NCBI GenBank assembly: GCA_903870245.1
Contig: CAIQCB010000028.1
Coordinates: forward strand, 62,001 to 126,000
Reading direction: 5' to 3'
DNA length: 64,000 nt
DNA from: an uncultured Methylocystaceae bacterium
GTDB taxonomy: Bacteria > Pseudomonadota > Alphaproteobacteria > Rhizobiales > Beijerinckiaceae
Part shown: positions 9,451 to 20,457 of the stretch, one piece after another
Layout: each line of letters begins with the position of its first letter
Numbering within the stretch: the stretch's first letter is position 1
Position numbers and translations under genes: made by a program
The notes under the pieces: generated by a model
Database searches by the model: none
Told to the model about the DNA's origin: nothing
Seen by the model: only the letters and a program-made list of their open reading frames with translations

Positions 9451-10350
9451 TTACCGGGCGAATGTATAGCAGGCGTCAACATCGCCCGACTGAAGGCCCT
9501 TGAGCAACCATTGGGTGCGCTGAGCTGAGGAGCCGTGGGTGAAGCTGTCCGGCACGACATAGCCGCGCTGCGCCTTTTGCAGACGATCGTCGCCAATCGC
9601 CTGCGCCGAGGAGACGGCCTTTTCGATGTCGCCCTCCTCAAGGAAGCGTTGCTTCTTGTTGGCCTCATGCGCCCAGACGCCGGCAAGACAGTCCGCCATC
9701 AACTCGACGCGAACCGAGAGATTATTGGCCTGGGCCCGGCTTCCGGAGCGCGCCTGCGCGTTTTGCACCTTGGGAAGAATGCCCAGTAGATTCTCAATGT
9801 GATGGCCCATCTCATGAGAAATCACATAGGCGTAGGCGAAATCGCCGCCGCCGCCGAAGTTGCGCTGCATATCGCGGAAGAAATCAGTGTCGAGATAGAT
9901 TTTGCGGTCAATCGGGCAGTAGAAGGGGCCCATGGCTGATTGCGCCGCGCCGCAGCCGGAATTGGTCAGGCCCTGGTAGAGAACCAGCTTGGGCGGCTGA
10001 AACTGCACCCGCTTTTGCTGCGGCAAAACCCGTGACCAGACGTCCTCGTTGGAGCCCATCACCTTGGAGACAAACTGACCCATCTGGTCGGCTGGCGGCG
10101 CAGCGGTCTGGGTGGACGCCTGCTGCTCCACCGGCGCCGGAGCCCTGCTGCGCATGCTGTCGAGCATCTGTGCGCCGCCGATCAATACGGCCGGATTGAT
10201 GCCCAGAGCCCAGCCCACGGCGCCCAAAACGAGCATGGTGCCGAGACCAATGCCGCCGGCGCCGATCCGCCCGCCGCGTCCGCCCGCGTCAGGACCCTGA
10301 CCACGACGGTCTTCGACATTCTTTGACGATTCGAGATCTTCCCACTTCAT
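9451..10350 (-). CDS. ypfJ: YpfJ-type neutral zinc metallopeptidase
   Basis: The product belongs to the YpfJ/KPN_02809 family of putative zinc metallopeptidases. It is 299 residues long. It has an Arg/Gly-rich N-terminus, one membrane segment (about 32-58) that would anchor it in the inner membrane, and a C-terminal peptidase domain. HEMGHH at 179-184 supplies the zinc ligands and catalytic Glu180, and ELMADCLAG downstream probably gives a further ligand. Substrates of the family are unknown to me. It lies downstream of aspS on the same strand, separated by 84 bp with a GC-rich hairpin. Confidence 0.9.
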   Translation of the reverse strand: MKWEDLESSKNVEDRRGQGPDAGGRGGRIGAGGIGLGTMLVLGAVGWALGINPAVLIGGAQMLDSMRSRAPAPVEQQASTQTAAPPADQMGQFVSKVMGSNEDVWSRVLPQQKRVQFQPPKLVLYQGLTNSGCGAAQSAMGPFYCPIDRKIYLDTDFFRDMQRNFGGGGDFAYAYVISHEMGHHIENLLGILPKVQNAQARSGSRAQANNLSVRVELMADCLAGVWAHEANKKQRFLEEGDIEKAVSSAQAIGDDRLQKAQRGYVVPDSFTHGSSAQRTQWLLKGLQSGDVDACYTFAR

Positions 10351-10402
10351 TGCAAATGGCTCCGAAAACCCACCAAGGCCAGAAACGGCTAATCTAGGCG
10401 AG

Positions 10403-10428
10403 GCCGCCCCTCCTGTGTAGAGGGCGGC
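10403..10428. other. GC-rich hairpin between aspS and ypfJ
   Basis: GCCGCCCCTC (10403-10412) and GAGGGCGGC (10420-10428) can pair around a 7-nt loop, with one unpaired base. On the minus strand it follows aspS, but no U-rich run follows the stem, so it is not a clear intrinsic terminator. Confidence 0.5.
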
Positions 10429-10434
10429 GCCGTT

Positions 10435-12228
<1,794 letters not shown>

Positions 12229-12530
12229 GGAGCGCTTTCGGTTGGAAAACGGGTAAGCCGAAGGAATCCGGCGACGCGGGCAGGAAAAAGCGCCAAGGGG
12301 GCCCCGGAGTCAAGCCGAACGCGCCCGCCGAACGCGCCCGCCAAACGCAACCTGCTGTGGCGCAACCCGCTGGCGCGAGCCATCGACGGCAGGATCGTAT
12401 GTCGACGACGCCGACGCGCATACGCGACTGCGACCTTGGCGTCAGAAGATGCTATAGACCTGTGAAACCACCTCAAGCGCGCCCGGAAATCGCCCACAAG
12501 CGCTTTCCGACAACCGGAAAAAGACGCGAC
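12229..12530. promoter_or_regulatory. Divergent aspS-ppdK intergenic region with a 13-bp repeat
   Basis: This 302-bp gap separates the divergent aspS and ppdK starts and so should contain both promoters; I could not place convincing boxes. It contains a 13-bp unit CGAACGCGCCCGC twice in tandem (12316-12328, 12329-12341), followed by the first 7 bases of a third copy with one change. No gene or RNA gene is recognisable. Confidence 0.5.
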
Positions 12531-15212
12531 ATGACGAAATGGGTCTACAGCTTCGGCGACGGAAAAGCCGAAGGCGCCGGATCGATGAAGGATTTGCTCG
12601 GCGGCAAGGGCGCCAATCTGGCCGAGATGTCGGCCATCGGCCTGCCGGTGCCGCCCGGCTTCACGATCACGACCGAGGTTTGCGCTCATTTCTACGCCAA
12701 TGGCCATGATTTCCCGGCAACGCTCGCCGAACAGGTCGACGCCGCGCTGGTCGAGACCGGCCGTCTGGCCGGACACGCCTTTGACGATCCGAAATGGCCG
12801 CTGCTCGTTTCGGTGCGCTCCGGCGCGCGCGCGTCGATGCCCGGCATGATGGACACGGTGCTTAACCTCGGCCTCAACGACGACACGGTCGAACGTCTTG
12901 CCCGCTTCTCTGGCGACGATCGTTTCGCATGGGACTGTTACCGCCGCTTTATCGAGATGTATTCTTCCGTCGTGCTGGGCGTGGACCATCATCTGTTCGA
13001 GGAGACTCTCGACGAGATGAAGGACGCGCGTGGACTGTCGCTCGACACCCAGCTTCGCGCCGAAGATCTGCGCGCCGTCGTCGACGCCTTCAAACGTCTT
13101 GTCGAGGCGCAGGTCGGCGACGCCTTTCCACAAGATCCGCGCAAACAGCTCTGGGGCGCGATACGGGCGGTTTTTTCCTCATGGAATAATCATCGCGCCA
13201 TCGTCTATCGTCATCTGCACAATATTCCCGACGACTGGGGCACCGCCGTCACCGTGCAGGCGATGGTGTTCGGGAATATGGGCGCGCAATCCGCTTCCGG
13301 CGTCGCCTTCACCCGCAACCCCTCGACAGGGGTGCGCGAACTCTACGGCGAATATCTGATCAACGCCCAGGGAGAGGACGTCGTCGCTGGCCTGCGAACA
13401 CCGCAACCGCTCACCGAGGTCGCCAGCCGCGCCACGCGCGGAGAGAATATTTCGCTCGAAGCGACGATGCCGACGGTCTTTGCCGAATTCCGCGCCTGCG
13501 CCGATAAACTCGAACGCCATTATCGCGACATGCAAGACATGGAGTTCACCATCGAGCGCGGCAAATTGTGGATGCTGCAAACCCGAACCGGCAAACGGAC
13601 AGCGCGCGCGGCGTTGAAACTCGCCGTCGACATGGCGAAGGAAGAGTTGATCACCCGCGATGAGGCGGTGCTGCGCATTGAGCCGACTTCGCTCGAACAA
13701 CTCTTGCATCCGACCATTGATCCTGCCGCGAAACGCGAAATCATCGCCACCGGTTTGCCCGCGTCGCCCGGCGCGGCCTTCGGCGAAATCGTCTTTAACC
13801 CTCAAGAGGCCGAAACGCTCGGAGCCGCCGGTCGCAAGGTTATCCTCGTGCGCACCGAAACGAGCCCCGAAGACATCGGCGGGATGCATGCGGCGGAAGG
13901 CGTGCTGACAGCGCGCGGCGGCATGACCTCGCACGCCGCCGTCGTCGCGCGTGGCATGGGCAAGCCCTGCGTCACCGGCGCCGGCGCCGTCCGCATCGAT
14001 TATGAGGATCAAAGCTTCAGCGTCGCTGGCAGGCGCTTTGTCAAGGGCGAGCGCATCACCATCGACGGCTCTGCCGGTCAGGTGATCGCCGGTGAAGTGA
14101 AAATGCAGCGCCCCGAACTCACCGGCGAATTCGCCGTGTTACTGGGGTGGGCCGACGACAGGCGGCGCATGAAAGTGCGCGCCAACGCCGAAACGCCCGC
14201 CGACGCGCGCGCCGCGCGTCGTTTCGGCGCCGAGGGCATCGGCCTTGCGCGCACAGAACATATGTTCTTCGAGGGGGAACGCATCGTCGCCGTGCGTGAG
14301 ATGATCCTTGCCGACGACTCCGACGGCCGTCGCGCCGCGCTGGAGAAACTGCTGCCGATCCAGCGCGAGGACTTCAAAAACCTGTTCGAGATCATGTCCG
14401 GCCTGCCGGTGACGATCCGCCTGCTCGATCCGCCGCTACACGAATTCCTGCCGCATTCGGACAGCGAGATCGCTACTGTCGCCAAAGCGATGGGGGCCGA
14501 TCCTGTGAAGCTGCGCCGCCGCGCGCTCCAGCTCTCCGAATTCAATCCGATGCTGGGATTTCGCGGCGTGCGTCTCGCCGTGGTCTTTCCGGAGATCGTC
14601 GATATGCAGGCGCGCGCGATCTTCGAGGCTGCGATTGAAGCCAGTCTTGTCACCGGCGCGCCGGCGCAAATCGAGATCATGGCGCCGCTGGTTTTCGCCC
14701 GCGCCGAACTCGACATCGTCAAGGACCGTGTTGAAGCGATGGCCCGGCTTGTCGAAAAAGAAACCGGCGTCCGGCCGAGCTATCATGTCGGGACAATGAT
14801 CGAACTGCCGCGCGCCGCTCTGCGCGCCGGCGAGATCGCGCCCTCGGCGGATTTCTTCTCCTTCGGCACCAACGATCTCACCCAGACGACGCTCGGCATT
14901 TCGCGCGACGACTCGGGCTCCTTCCTGGGCGTCTATGTCGAAAAAGGTCTGTTGCCCGTCGATCCCTTCGTCAGCATCGATCAGGAGGGCGTGGGCGAAC
15001 TCATCGCGCTGGGCTGCCAGCGCGCCCGCGCGGCGCGGCCCGACGTGACGCTCGGCGTTTGCGGCGAACATGCCGGCAATCCGCCTTCGGTCGCCTTCTT
15101 CGAGAAGGTCGGCATCGACTACATCTCCTGCTCGCCCTTCCGCGTGCCGATCGCGCGACTGGCGGCGGCGCAGGCCGCGCTCGGCGGACGCAGTCGCGAC
15201 GAAAGCGCATAG
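12531..15212 (+). CDS. ppdK: Pyruvate, phosphate dikinase
   Basis: PPDK reversibly converts pyruvate, ATP and phosphate to phosphoenolpyruvate, AMP and pyrophosphate. The 893-residue protein is full length. It has an N-terminal ATP-grasp domain starting GKGANLAEM, the central phosphohistidine swivel domain with GGMTSHAAVVARG (His468), and a C-terminal PEP/pyruvate TIM barrel ending with GVCGEHAGNP, which carries the catalytic Cys. The ATG at 12531 gives the family-typical start MTKWVYSFGDG; upstream in-frame codons add unrelated sequence. The YjbQ-family gene follows after 9 bp. The same window encodes a PPi-dependent phosphofructokinase, so PPi made here could feed glycolytic phosphorylation (inference). 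Confidence 0.96.
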   Translation: MTKWVYSFGDGKAEGAGSMKDLLGGKGANLAEMSAIGLPVPPGFTITTEVCAHFYANGHDFPATLAEQVDAALVETGRLAGHAFDDPKWPLLVSVRSGARASMPGMMDTVLNLGLNDDTVERLARFSGDDRFAWDCYRRFIEMYSSVVLGVDHHLFEETLDEMKDARGLSLDTQLRAEDLRAVVDAFKRLVEAQVGDAFPQDPRKQLWGAIRAVFSSWNNHRAIVYRHLHNIPDDWGTAVTVQAMVFGNMGAQSASGVAFTRNPSTGVRELYGEYLINAQGEDVVAGLRTPQPLTEVASRATRGENISLEATMPTVFAEFRACADKLERHYRDMQDMEFTIERGKLWMLQTRTGKRTARAALKLAVDMAKEELITRDEAVLRIEPTSLEQLLHPTIDPAAKREIIATGLPASPGAAFGEIVFNPQEAETLGAAGRKVILVRTETSPEDIGGMHAAEGVLTARGGMTSHAAVVARGMGKPCVTGAGAVRIDYEDQSFSVAGRRFVKGERITIDGSAGQVIAGEVKMQRPELTGEFAVLLGWADDRRRMKVRANAETPADARAARRFGAEGIGLARTEHMFFEGERIVAVREMILADDSDGRRAALEKLLPIQREDFKNLFEIMSGLPVTIRLLDPPLHEFLPHSDSEIATVAKAMGADPVKLRRRALQLSEFNPMLGFRGVRLAVVFPEIVDMQARAIFEAAIEASLVTGAPAQIEIMAPLVFARAELDIVKDRVEAMARLVEKETGVRPSYHVGTMIELPRAALRAGEIAPSADFFSFGTNDLTQTTLGISRDDSGSFLGVYVEKGLLPVDPFVSIDQEGVGELIALGCQRARAARPDVTLGVCGEHAGNPPSVAFFEKVGIDYISCSPFRVPIARLAAAQAALGGRSRDESA

Positions 15213-15221
15213 CCCCCGGCG

Positions 15222-15638
15222 ATGCGACAGGCGACACGAACCTTGCGCGTCGAAACCACCGGACGCGGCTTTTACGAAATCACCGCAAGCATCGCCGATT
15301 TTCTTCGCGCCTCACGGATCGACGCCGGGCTGCTCACGGCTTTCTGTCGTCACACATCGGCGTCCCTGTCGATCACCGAAAACGCCGACCCTGACGTATT
15401 GCGCGATCTCGACGTCTTTCTTGCGCGGATCGCGCCCGAGGGGGCCGGCTATCGCCACAACGACGAGGGGCCGGACGACATGCCGGCGCACATACGCGCT
15501 GCGCTGACGCAGTCGCAGGTCTCGATTCCTGTTCTCAGCGGCGCGGCGGCGCTTGGAACCTGGCAGGGCGTGTTTTTGATCGAGCACCGCCGCCGACCGC
15601 ATAGCCGGGAGATCGTGCTGCACATGATCGGCGAATAG
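15222..15638 (+). CDS. YjbQ/UPF0047 family protein
   Basis: The 138-residue protein matches the UPF0047/YjbQ family, annotated as secondary thiamine-phosphate synthase from genetic evidence in E. coli. Family landmarks are the HTSASLSITENAD block (about residues 45-57), the HNDEGPDDMPAHI block and GTWQGVFLIEHR near the C-terminus, with conserved His residues probably binding metal. It starts 9 bp after ppdK and is likely co-transcribed. It is cytosolic, with no signal peptide. The physiological reaction in this organism is not clear. Confidence 0.9.
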   Translation: MRQATRTLRVETTGRGFYEITASIADFLRASRIDAGLLTAFCRHTSASLSITENADPDVLRDLDVFLARIAPEGAGYRHNDEGPDDMPAHIRAALTQSQVSIPVLSGAAALGTWQGVFLIEHRRRPHSREIVLHMIGE

Positions 15639-15741
15639 GCTGTCGACCGCGCCATTCTGGCACAGCTTGCCGCCTCTGCCGGCAACGGTTCCGAAAGCCT
15701 GCGATGGCTAATGTGCCGGGTATCCTGTCGGTTCGGTTGTA

Positions 15742-17127
15742 ATGCGTACTCGTTCCAGATCGCGTCTCATATCTCCCCCGGTCCCCACCTGGGCCTTCGC
15801 CACCCTTGCGCCCTGGGCGCTGGGCGTCGGCGTGCTTGTCTCCTGCACCGCCGACGCCGGACAAGACTCCGTCGCCGACTGGAATGTTGCGCCGCTCACC
15901 GCGCGGGCCCGACAGATCGCAGCGACGCAAGCCGACATTGGTTTCGCGCAAGCCGCCGCAGGCGGCCACAACCTTTCGGCGGCAGCATCGGCGCCCATCC
16001 GGACAGCCCGGCTGGAAATTGGCGCGCCACAGGATCTGAACGAAGTTTCCGACGAGTTTGCGCCACGCGTCGAACTCAAGGTCGACTCCGCCGATCATGC
16101 AGCCGGCTTCCCCGCCGTCGACCGCACCAACAGGGGCGATCCGCTCGTCATCCTGCGACCCTCTTTTGAAACGCGCCGCAAGAGGCGGGAGGCGCCCACA
16201 GATGCGCTCGGCATCGCCGAGCCGAGGGCATTGTCATTCGATATCAGCGGCGCAGCGCGAGGAGCCGCCAAAGAAGGACAAGGTGAACCCGCCCTCGCAC
16301 TGGCCCCGCGCGCGATCATGCCGGCTGGCGATGCGCTGGACATCGCCCCGCCAGCCCCAACCCCTGCGACCCCGCCGCCGGCGACGACGCGCAGGACCGC
16401 CGCGATCGCCTCGCCAGCGCAGGAGGCTCCGCCTACCGCCTCGCCTACCACCTCCCCTGCCGCCTCGCCTGCCGCCTCGCCGGGCGGCGCGACGCGCAAT
16501 GCGAGCGTGGACGCGACGACCATTCAGGATATTTTCGAGCGCGCGCAGCAAGGCGCGACGCCGCGCGTCGCCCGCGCCATCGCGCTCAGTTCGTCCACGC
16601 CAGCCCAACCCGATCTCACGCCCATCGAGGTCGCTTCTTTTCCGGGCGCAACGCTGGCGCTGGGTCACGAACCACGCGGCGCGAAACCGAATTATGCGGC
16701 GTCGATCAATCCCGAGAAACTCGACCGTGAGAAACGCTGCCTCGCCGAGGCGGTCTATTTCGAGTCCCGCAGCGAGCCTGAAGAAGGACAGGCGGCGGTG
16801 GCGCAAGTCGTTCTCAACCGCGTGCAGAGCGGCCTCTATCCCGAGTCAATCTGCGGGGTCGTCTATCAGAACCGTAGCCATTACAAAGCTTGCCAATTCT
16901 CCTTCGCCTGCGAGGGCCGCTCCCTGAGGATCACCGAACGCGAGTCATGGGCGACCGCCGTGCGCATCGCTACAGAGGTGATGGACGGACGCACCTATAT
17001 TTCCGACGTCGGCCGCTCGACGCATTACCACACCGATTACGTGCATCCGCGCTGGGCGCGCGCCTTGACCAAAATGGACGTGATCGGGCGACACATTTTT
17101 TACCGTCTGAAACCGGGACAAACCTGA
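15742..17127 (+). CDS. SleB-type cell wall hydrolase
   Basis: The C-terminal about 130 residues form a Hydrolase_2 (SleB-like) domain, beginning RCLAEAVYFESRSE and including QAAVAQVVLNRVQ, YPESICGVV and a late STHYHTDYVHPRWA. Glu in AEAVYFE is the likely catalytic acid of this lytic-transglycosylase-like fold. The N-terminal about 330 residues are a low-complexity Ala/Pro/Thr linker after a hydrophobic segment near residues 13-38 that could be a signal sequence or anchor. The linker contains short TSPAASPAASP repeats at about 16431-16480. The protein (461 residues) should act on peptidoglycan in the periplasm. Biochemical specificity in alphaproteobacteria is not established here. Confidence 0.85.
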   Translation: MRTRSRSRLISPPVPTWAFATLAPWALGVGVLVSCTADAGQDSVADWNVAPLTARARQIAATQADIGFAQAAAGGHNLSAAASAPIRTARLEIGAPQDLNEVSDEFAPRVELKVDSADHAAGFPAVDRTNRGDPLVILRPSFETRRKRREAPTDALGIAEPRALSFDISGAARGAAKEGQGEPALALAPRAIMPAGDALDIAPPAPTPATPPPATTRRTAAIASPAQEAPPTASPTTSPAASPAASPGGATRNASVDATTIQDIFERAQQGATPRVARAIALSSSTPAQPDLTPIEVASFPGATLALGHEPRGAKPNYAASINPEKLDREKRCLAEAVYFESRSEPEEGQAAVAQVVLNRVQSGLYPESICGVVYQNRSHYKACQFSFACEGRSLRITERESWATAVRIATEVMDGRTYISDVGRSTHYHTDYVHPRWARALTKMDVIGRHIFYRLKPGQT

Positions 17128-17235
17128 CCGGGGATGCGGCGACGCAGCGTCAATGCCTCCGATAATCAGCAGGCCGATTTCCGTCGCAAGGACGGCTAGC
17201 CTCGCTCCGCGTTAACTAACGCGGGGGCAAAGCCA

Positions 17236-19596
17236 GTGAACGAGGCGGGACGGTTAGTCGCGCAGATCGGGCGCACCGTCGTCGCAAAGGGCGGAAATCG
17301 GCTTGCGCCCCAGGTCCAACGTCTCGCTACGCTCTATCGCGCCGCGCTGGCCGAGGAGATCGCGCTGCGGCGCCCTTTTTTATGGCGCGCGGTCGCCGCC
17401 GGGGCAGGCGTCTCGCTTTACTTCGCCGCAGCGCGCGAGCCGTCCCTGCCGCTGTGCCTGGCGCTAACCAGTCTTGGGGCGGCGCTTTCGTATCTGACCC
17501 GCGCGCATCCGCACGCGCGGACGCTTTTTCTGACGCTGACTTTCATCGCCCTGGGCTTCACAAGCGGCGCATGGCGCACAGCGCGCGTGAAGGCGCCTAT
17601 CGTGCCGAGCGTCGGGATCGGCGAATTGACCGGTTTTGTCGAGGAGATTGATCCACGCCGCAACGGCGCGCGCTTCATTCTGCGACTGGCCAGCGCCGAA
17701 GGACTGCCGAACAATGTGATCCCGTCGCGGGTGAGACTCACGACGCGCGACGAAGCTGTTTTCTCCGCCGGCGATTTCATCGCGCTGAAAGCCCGGTTGA
17801 TGCCGCCCGCACGCGCGGCTTTGCCGGGCGGCTATGATTTCGCGCGCGACGCTTTTTTCGTTCGTCTCGGCGGCGTCGGCAGCGTATTGGGCAAGATCGA
17901 GATCATGCCGCCGCCCGATCCTGCGCCCTTCGACCTGCGCTTTTTCGCCGCCATCGACCGCTTCCGCAACGACCTCGCGCAACGCGTCTATGGCGCGATT
18001 GGCGGCGACGCCGGCGCCATTGCGGCGGCGATGGTCGCCGGCAAACGCGATTATCTCTCGCAGGATTCGCGCACGCTAATCCGGCGCGCCGGGATTTTCC
18101 ACATCGTCACCATCTCCGGCGTTCAGATGACTCTGGTATCAGGAATTTTCTATGTTGGCCTGCGCCGTCTGCTGGCGCTCTCGCAAACGCTGGCCCTGAA
18201 TTATCCGATTCACAAATGGGCGGCGGCGCTCGCCATTTTCGGGGCCATTATTTACGATCTCGGCACAGGTTCGCGCGTCGGCACGCAACGCGCGCTGGCG
18301 ATGACGGCAATCATGTTAGGCGCGGCGATCGTCGATCGTCCCTCGCTATCGATGCGCAATCTTGCGCTCGCGGCTTTCTGCGTCATCGCTTTCGAACCGG
18401 AGGCGCTGCTCGGCGCCAGTTTTCAATTATCATTCGCGGCAGTTGCCGCGCTGATCGCCGTCTACGAGTGGCGAAATGATTACCTGACGACCTACACGGC
18501 GAATAACTTGGGAAATAACTTGGGACACAACTTGGGGAATAATTTGGCGAGCGGCCGCGTCGTCACGGCGCCCCCGGCGCAATCTGTCGGCGCGATTGCC
18601 GAATGGCGCGAGATTTTCCTCGAACGCCTTCTGCACGGTCCGGGCGCGCTGCTGCTCGCGACGCTTTGCGCGACATCCGCCACCGCCGCCTTTATGGCTG
18701 CCGATTTTCACGAGATCAGCCCCTATGTGCTGATCGGCAATCCGTTGACCCTTGCGATCATCGAATTTTTCGCCGTGCCCTGCGCGCTGCTCGGCGCCCT
18801 GCTCTACCCGCTGGGGCTCGATGGCTTCGTCTGGTTTTACCTCAAACTCGGCATCGATCTGGTGATATGGCTCGCCGGATTGATCGCCGCCGCGCCGGGC
18901 GCGAGCCTGCCGGTGAAAGCCTTCGCGCCCTGGGCGCTGGTTTTTCTCTCCCTTGCGGTTTTGTCCGCCGTGTTGTGGCGCAGCTGGCCATTCAAGGCGA
19001 CGGCGCTGCCGTTTCTTCTTTTAGGGCTGATCGGCGCGCGCGACGGCGCCGCCTTCGACATCGCAATCGCGCCGACGGGCGACGCCGTCGCGCTCCGACA
19101 AGCCAGCGGCGCACTGGCGTTGATCGGCAAGAATCCTCAGGCTTTCGCCGCCGAGCAATGGCTGCGCGCCGACGCCGATCCCCGCGCCGCGAAGGATGCG
19201 ACGGGCGGCGGCTGCGACGCGCTCGCCTGCGTCGGTCGCGCCATGGATGGGAGCTTTATCTCGGTGGTGACCGAACGCGCGGCCTTCGTCGAGGATTGCG
19301 CCCGCGCGGCGATGATCGTCACGCCCCTGCGCGCCCCGTCCGGTTGCGCGGCGTCGATTGTGATCGATCGCGACAGGCTCGCCGAGACCGGCGCGATCAC
19401 GTTGCGTTTTCGGCAAGCGCAGAATGAAGCTCACGCCGAGGCCACGGTCGGGCCGAGTGTCGATTGGACGATGGCGCGGCAGAACGGCGAGGATCGACCA
19501 TGGTCGCCAAAACCGGCGGCGCGTCGCAAGGCGTTTGCGCCGTCGCCGGACGCGATGGAGGCGGAAGACGCGCCCGACGACGACGATCCTTCCTAA
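17236..19596 (+). CDS. comEC: ComEC/Rec2 family DNA-uptake channel protein
   Basis: ComEC carries incoming single-stranded DNA across the inner membrane in competent bacteria. The 786-residue protein has an N-terminal membrane segment and OB-like domain, then the Competence domain with about ten helices. The hallmark stretch (RRAGIFHIVTISGVQM, about residues 280-296) corresponds to the usual H-ISGLH motif. The C-terminal portion resembles a beta-lactamase-like domain (IAPTGDAVALR) but lacks an HxHxDH metal site. A four-unit NNLG-type repeat (18502-18549) interrupts a loop after about residue 422. The start is GTG. It converges on lexA, an arrangement common in Rhizobiales. Other competence genes are not in the window. 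Confidence 0.9.
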   Translation: MNEAGRLVAQIGRTVVAKGGNRLAPQVQRLATLYRAALAEEIALRRPFLWRAVAAGAGVSLYFAAAREPSLPLCLALTSLGAALSYLTRAHPHARTLFLTLTFIALGFTSGAWRTARVKAPIVPSVGIGELTGFVEEIDPRRNGARFILRLASAEGLPNNVIPSRVRLTTRDEAVFSAGDFIALKARLMPPARAALPGGYDFARDAFFVRLGGVGSVLGKIEIMPPPDPAPFDLRFFAAIDRFRNDLAQRVYGAIGGDAGAIAAAMVAGKRDYLSQDSRTLIRRAGIFHIVTISGVQMTLVSGIFYVGLRRLLALSQTLALNYPIHKWAAALAIFGAIIYDLGTGSRVGTQRALAMTAIMLGAAIVDRPSLSMRNLALAAFCVIAFEPEALLGASFQLSFAAVAALIAVYEWRNDYLTTYTANNLGNNLGHNLGNNLASGRVVTAPPAQSVGAIAEWREIFLERLLHGPGALLLATLCATSATAAFMAADFHEISPYVLIGNPLTLAIIEFFAVPCALLGALLYPLGLDGFVWFYLKLGIDLVIWLAGLIAAAPGASLPVKAFAPWALVFLSLAVLSAVLWRSWPFKATALPFLLLGLIGARDGAAFDIAIAPTGDAVALRQASGALALIGKNPQAFAAEQWLRADADPRAAKDATGGGCDALACVGRAMDGSFISVVTERAAFVEDCARAAMIVTPLRAPSGCAASIVIDRDRLAETGAITLRFRQAQNEAHAEATVGPSVDWTMARQNGEDRPWSPKPAARRKAFAPSPDAMEAEDAPDDDDPS
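18502..18549 (+). repeat. Four 12-bp in-frame tandem units inside comEC
   Basis: Four consecutive 12-bp units encode NNLG, NNLG, HNLG and NNLA. The shared core is AAYTTGGGR or close to it. The period is four codons, so copy-number change keeps the frame. It lies in a predicted loop between membrane helices. The core AACTTGGGA recurs in the array at 38073-38120. Confidence 0.88.
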
Positions 19597-19600
19597 ACGC

Positions 19601-19640
19601 GCGACTCTTGCGGGCCTGTTGCGACGCTTGCGGGCCTCTT
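19601..19640. repeat. 20-bp tandem duplication between comEC and lexA
   Basis: Two 20-bp copies, 19601-19620 and 19621-19640, differ at two positions. The pair fills nearly the whole gap between the convergent comEC and lexA stop codons and does not form a strong hairpin. Confidence 0.9.
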
Positions 19641-19641
19641 C

Positions 19642-20355
19642 TCAGTAGCGGCGCAGCAAACTGATCAGCTTGCCCTGTATCCGCACGCGATCGGGCCCAA
19701 AAATGCGGGTTTCGTAGGCCGGATTGGCCGCCTCCAGCGCAATTGACGCGCCGCGACGTCGCAGACGCTTGAGCGTCGCCTCCTCATCATCGATGAGCGC
19801 GACGACGATATCGCCGGTGTCGGCGTTGTCCTGCTTTTTGATCACCACCGTGTCGCCGTCGAGAATGCCGGCCTCGATCATTGAGTCGCCCCGCACCTCC
19901 AGCGCGTAATGCTCGCCGCTGCCCAGCAAGTCCGGCGGCAGGCTGATCGTATGGCTGCGGCTCTGGATTGCGGAGATCGGCGTGCCGGCGGCGATGCGGC
20001 CCATGACCGGAATCGCAACCTGCTGGCGGCTCTCTTCCTCATGGCGTTCGCTCATCGGGCGCACGCGGCCGAGGTTGCCCTCGATCACCGCTGGCGCGAA
20101 TTTGCCGCCGCGGCCGCCGCCGCCGCCCCGCGGCGTCGCCGATTCGGGTAGACGCAGCACCTCCAGCGCCCGCGCGCGATTGGGCAGGCGGCGGATGAAG
20201 CCGCGCTCCTCCAACGCCAGTATCAGTCGATGAATGCCGGATTTGGAGCGCAGATCAAGCGCCTCCTTCATCTCGTCGAAAGACGGCGGCACGCCGGTTT
20301 CCTTCAGCCGTTCATGGATAAACCGCAGCAGTTCGCTCTGCTTTTGCGTCAGCAT
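19642..20355 (-). CDS. lexA: LexA SOS repressor
   Basis: LexA represses DNA-damage genes and cleaves itself when RecA filaments form. The 237-residue protein has the winged-helix N-terminus ([13 protein letters not shown], then [13 protein letters not shown]), a Gly/Arg-rich linker (about 75-85) typical of alphaproteobacteria, and the S24 peptidase domain. The cleavage bond is Ala123-Gly124 (IAAGTPI); the catalytic dyad is Ser158 (GDSM) and Lys196 (ATLKRL). A GTTC-N7-GTTC box at 20458-20472 about 100 bp upstream supports autoregulation. It converges with comEC. All residues needed for function are present. Confidence 0.97.
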   Translation of the reverse strand: MLTQKQSELLRFIHERLKETGVPPSFDEMKEALDLRSKSGIHRLILALEERGFIRRLPNRARALEVLRLPESATPRGGGGGRGGKFAPAVIEGNLGRVRPMSERHEEESRQQVAIPVMGRIAAGTPISAIQSRSHTISLPPDLLGSGEHYALEVRGDSMIEAGILDGDTVVIKKQDNADTGDIVVALIDDEEATLKRLRRRGASIALEAANPAYETRIFGPDRVRIQGKLISLLRRY

Positions 20356-20457
20356 GTAAAAATCCGCCCCCCGCGCCCTATGGAATTTCCCTCACCCGGC
20401 AAGATCGGAAGGAGAAACGCCGCAAGCCTAAAAACAAATCATGAACAATTGGTATAT

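Noticed and set aside
16431-16490. Short repeats encoding TSPAASPAASP as possible phase-variable tract
   Set aside because: Imperfect, in-frame low-complexity linker of a kind common in exported hydrolases.
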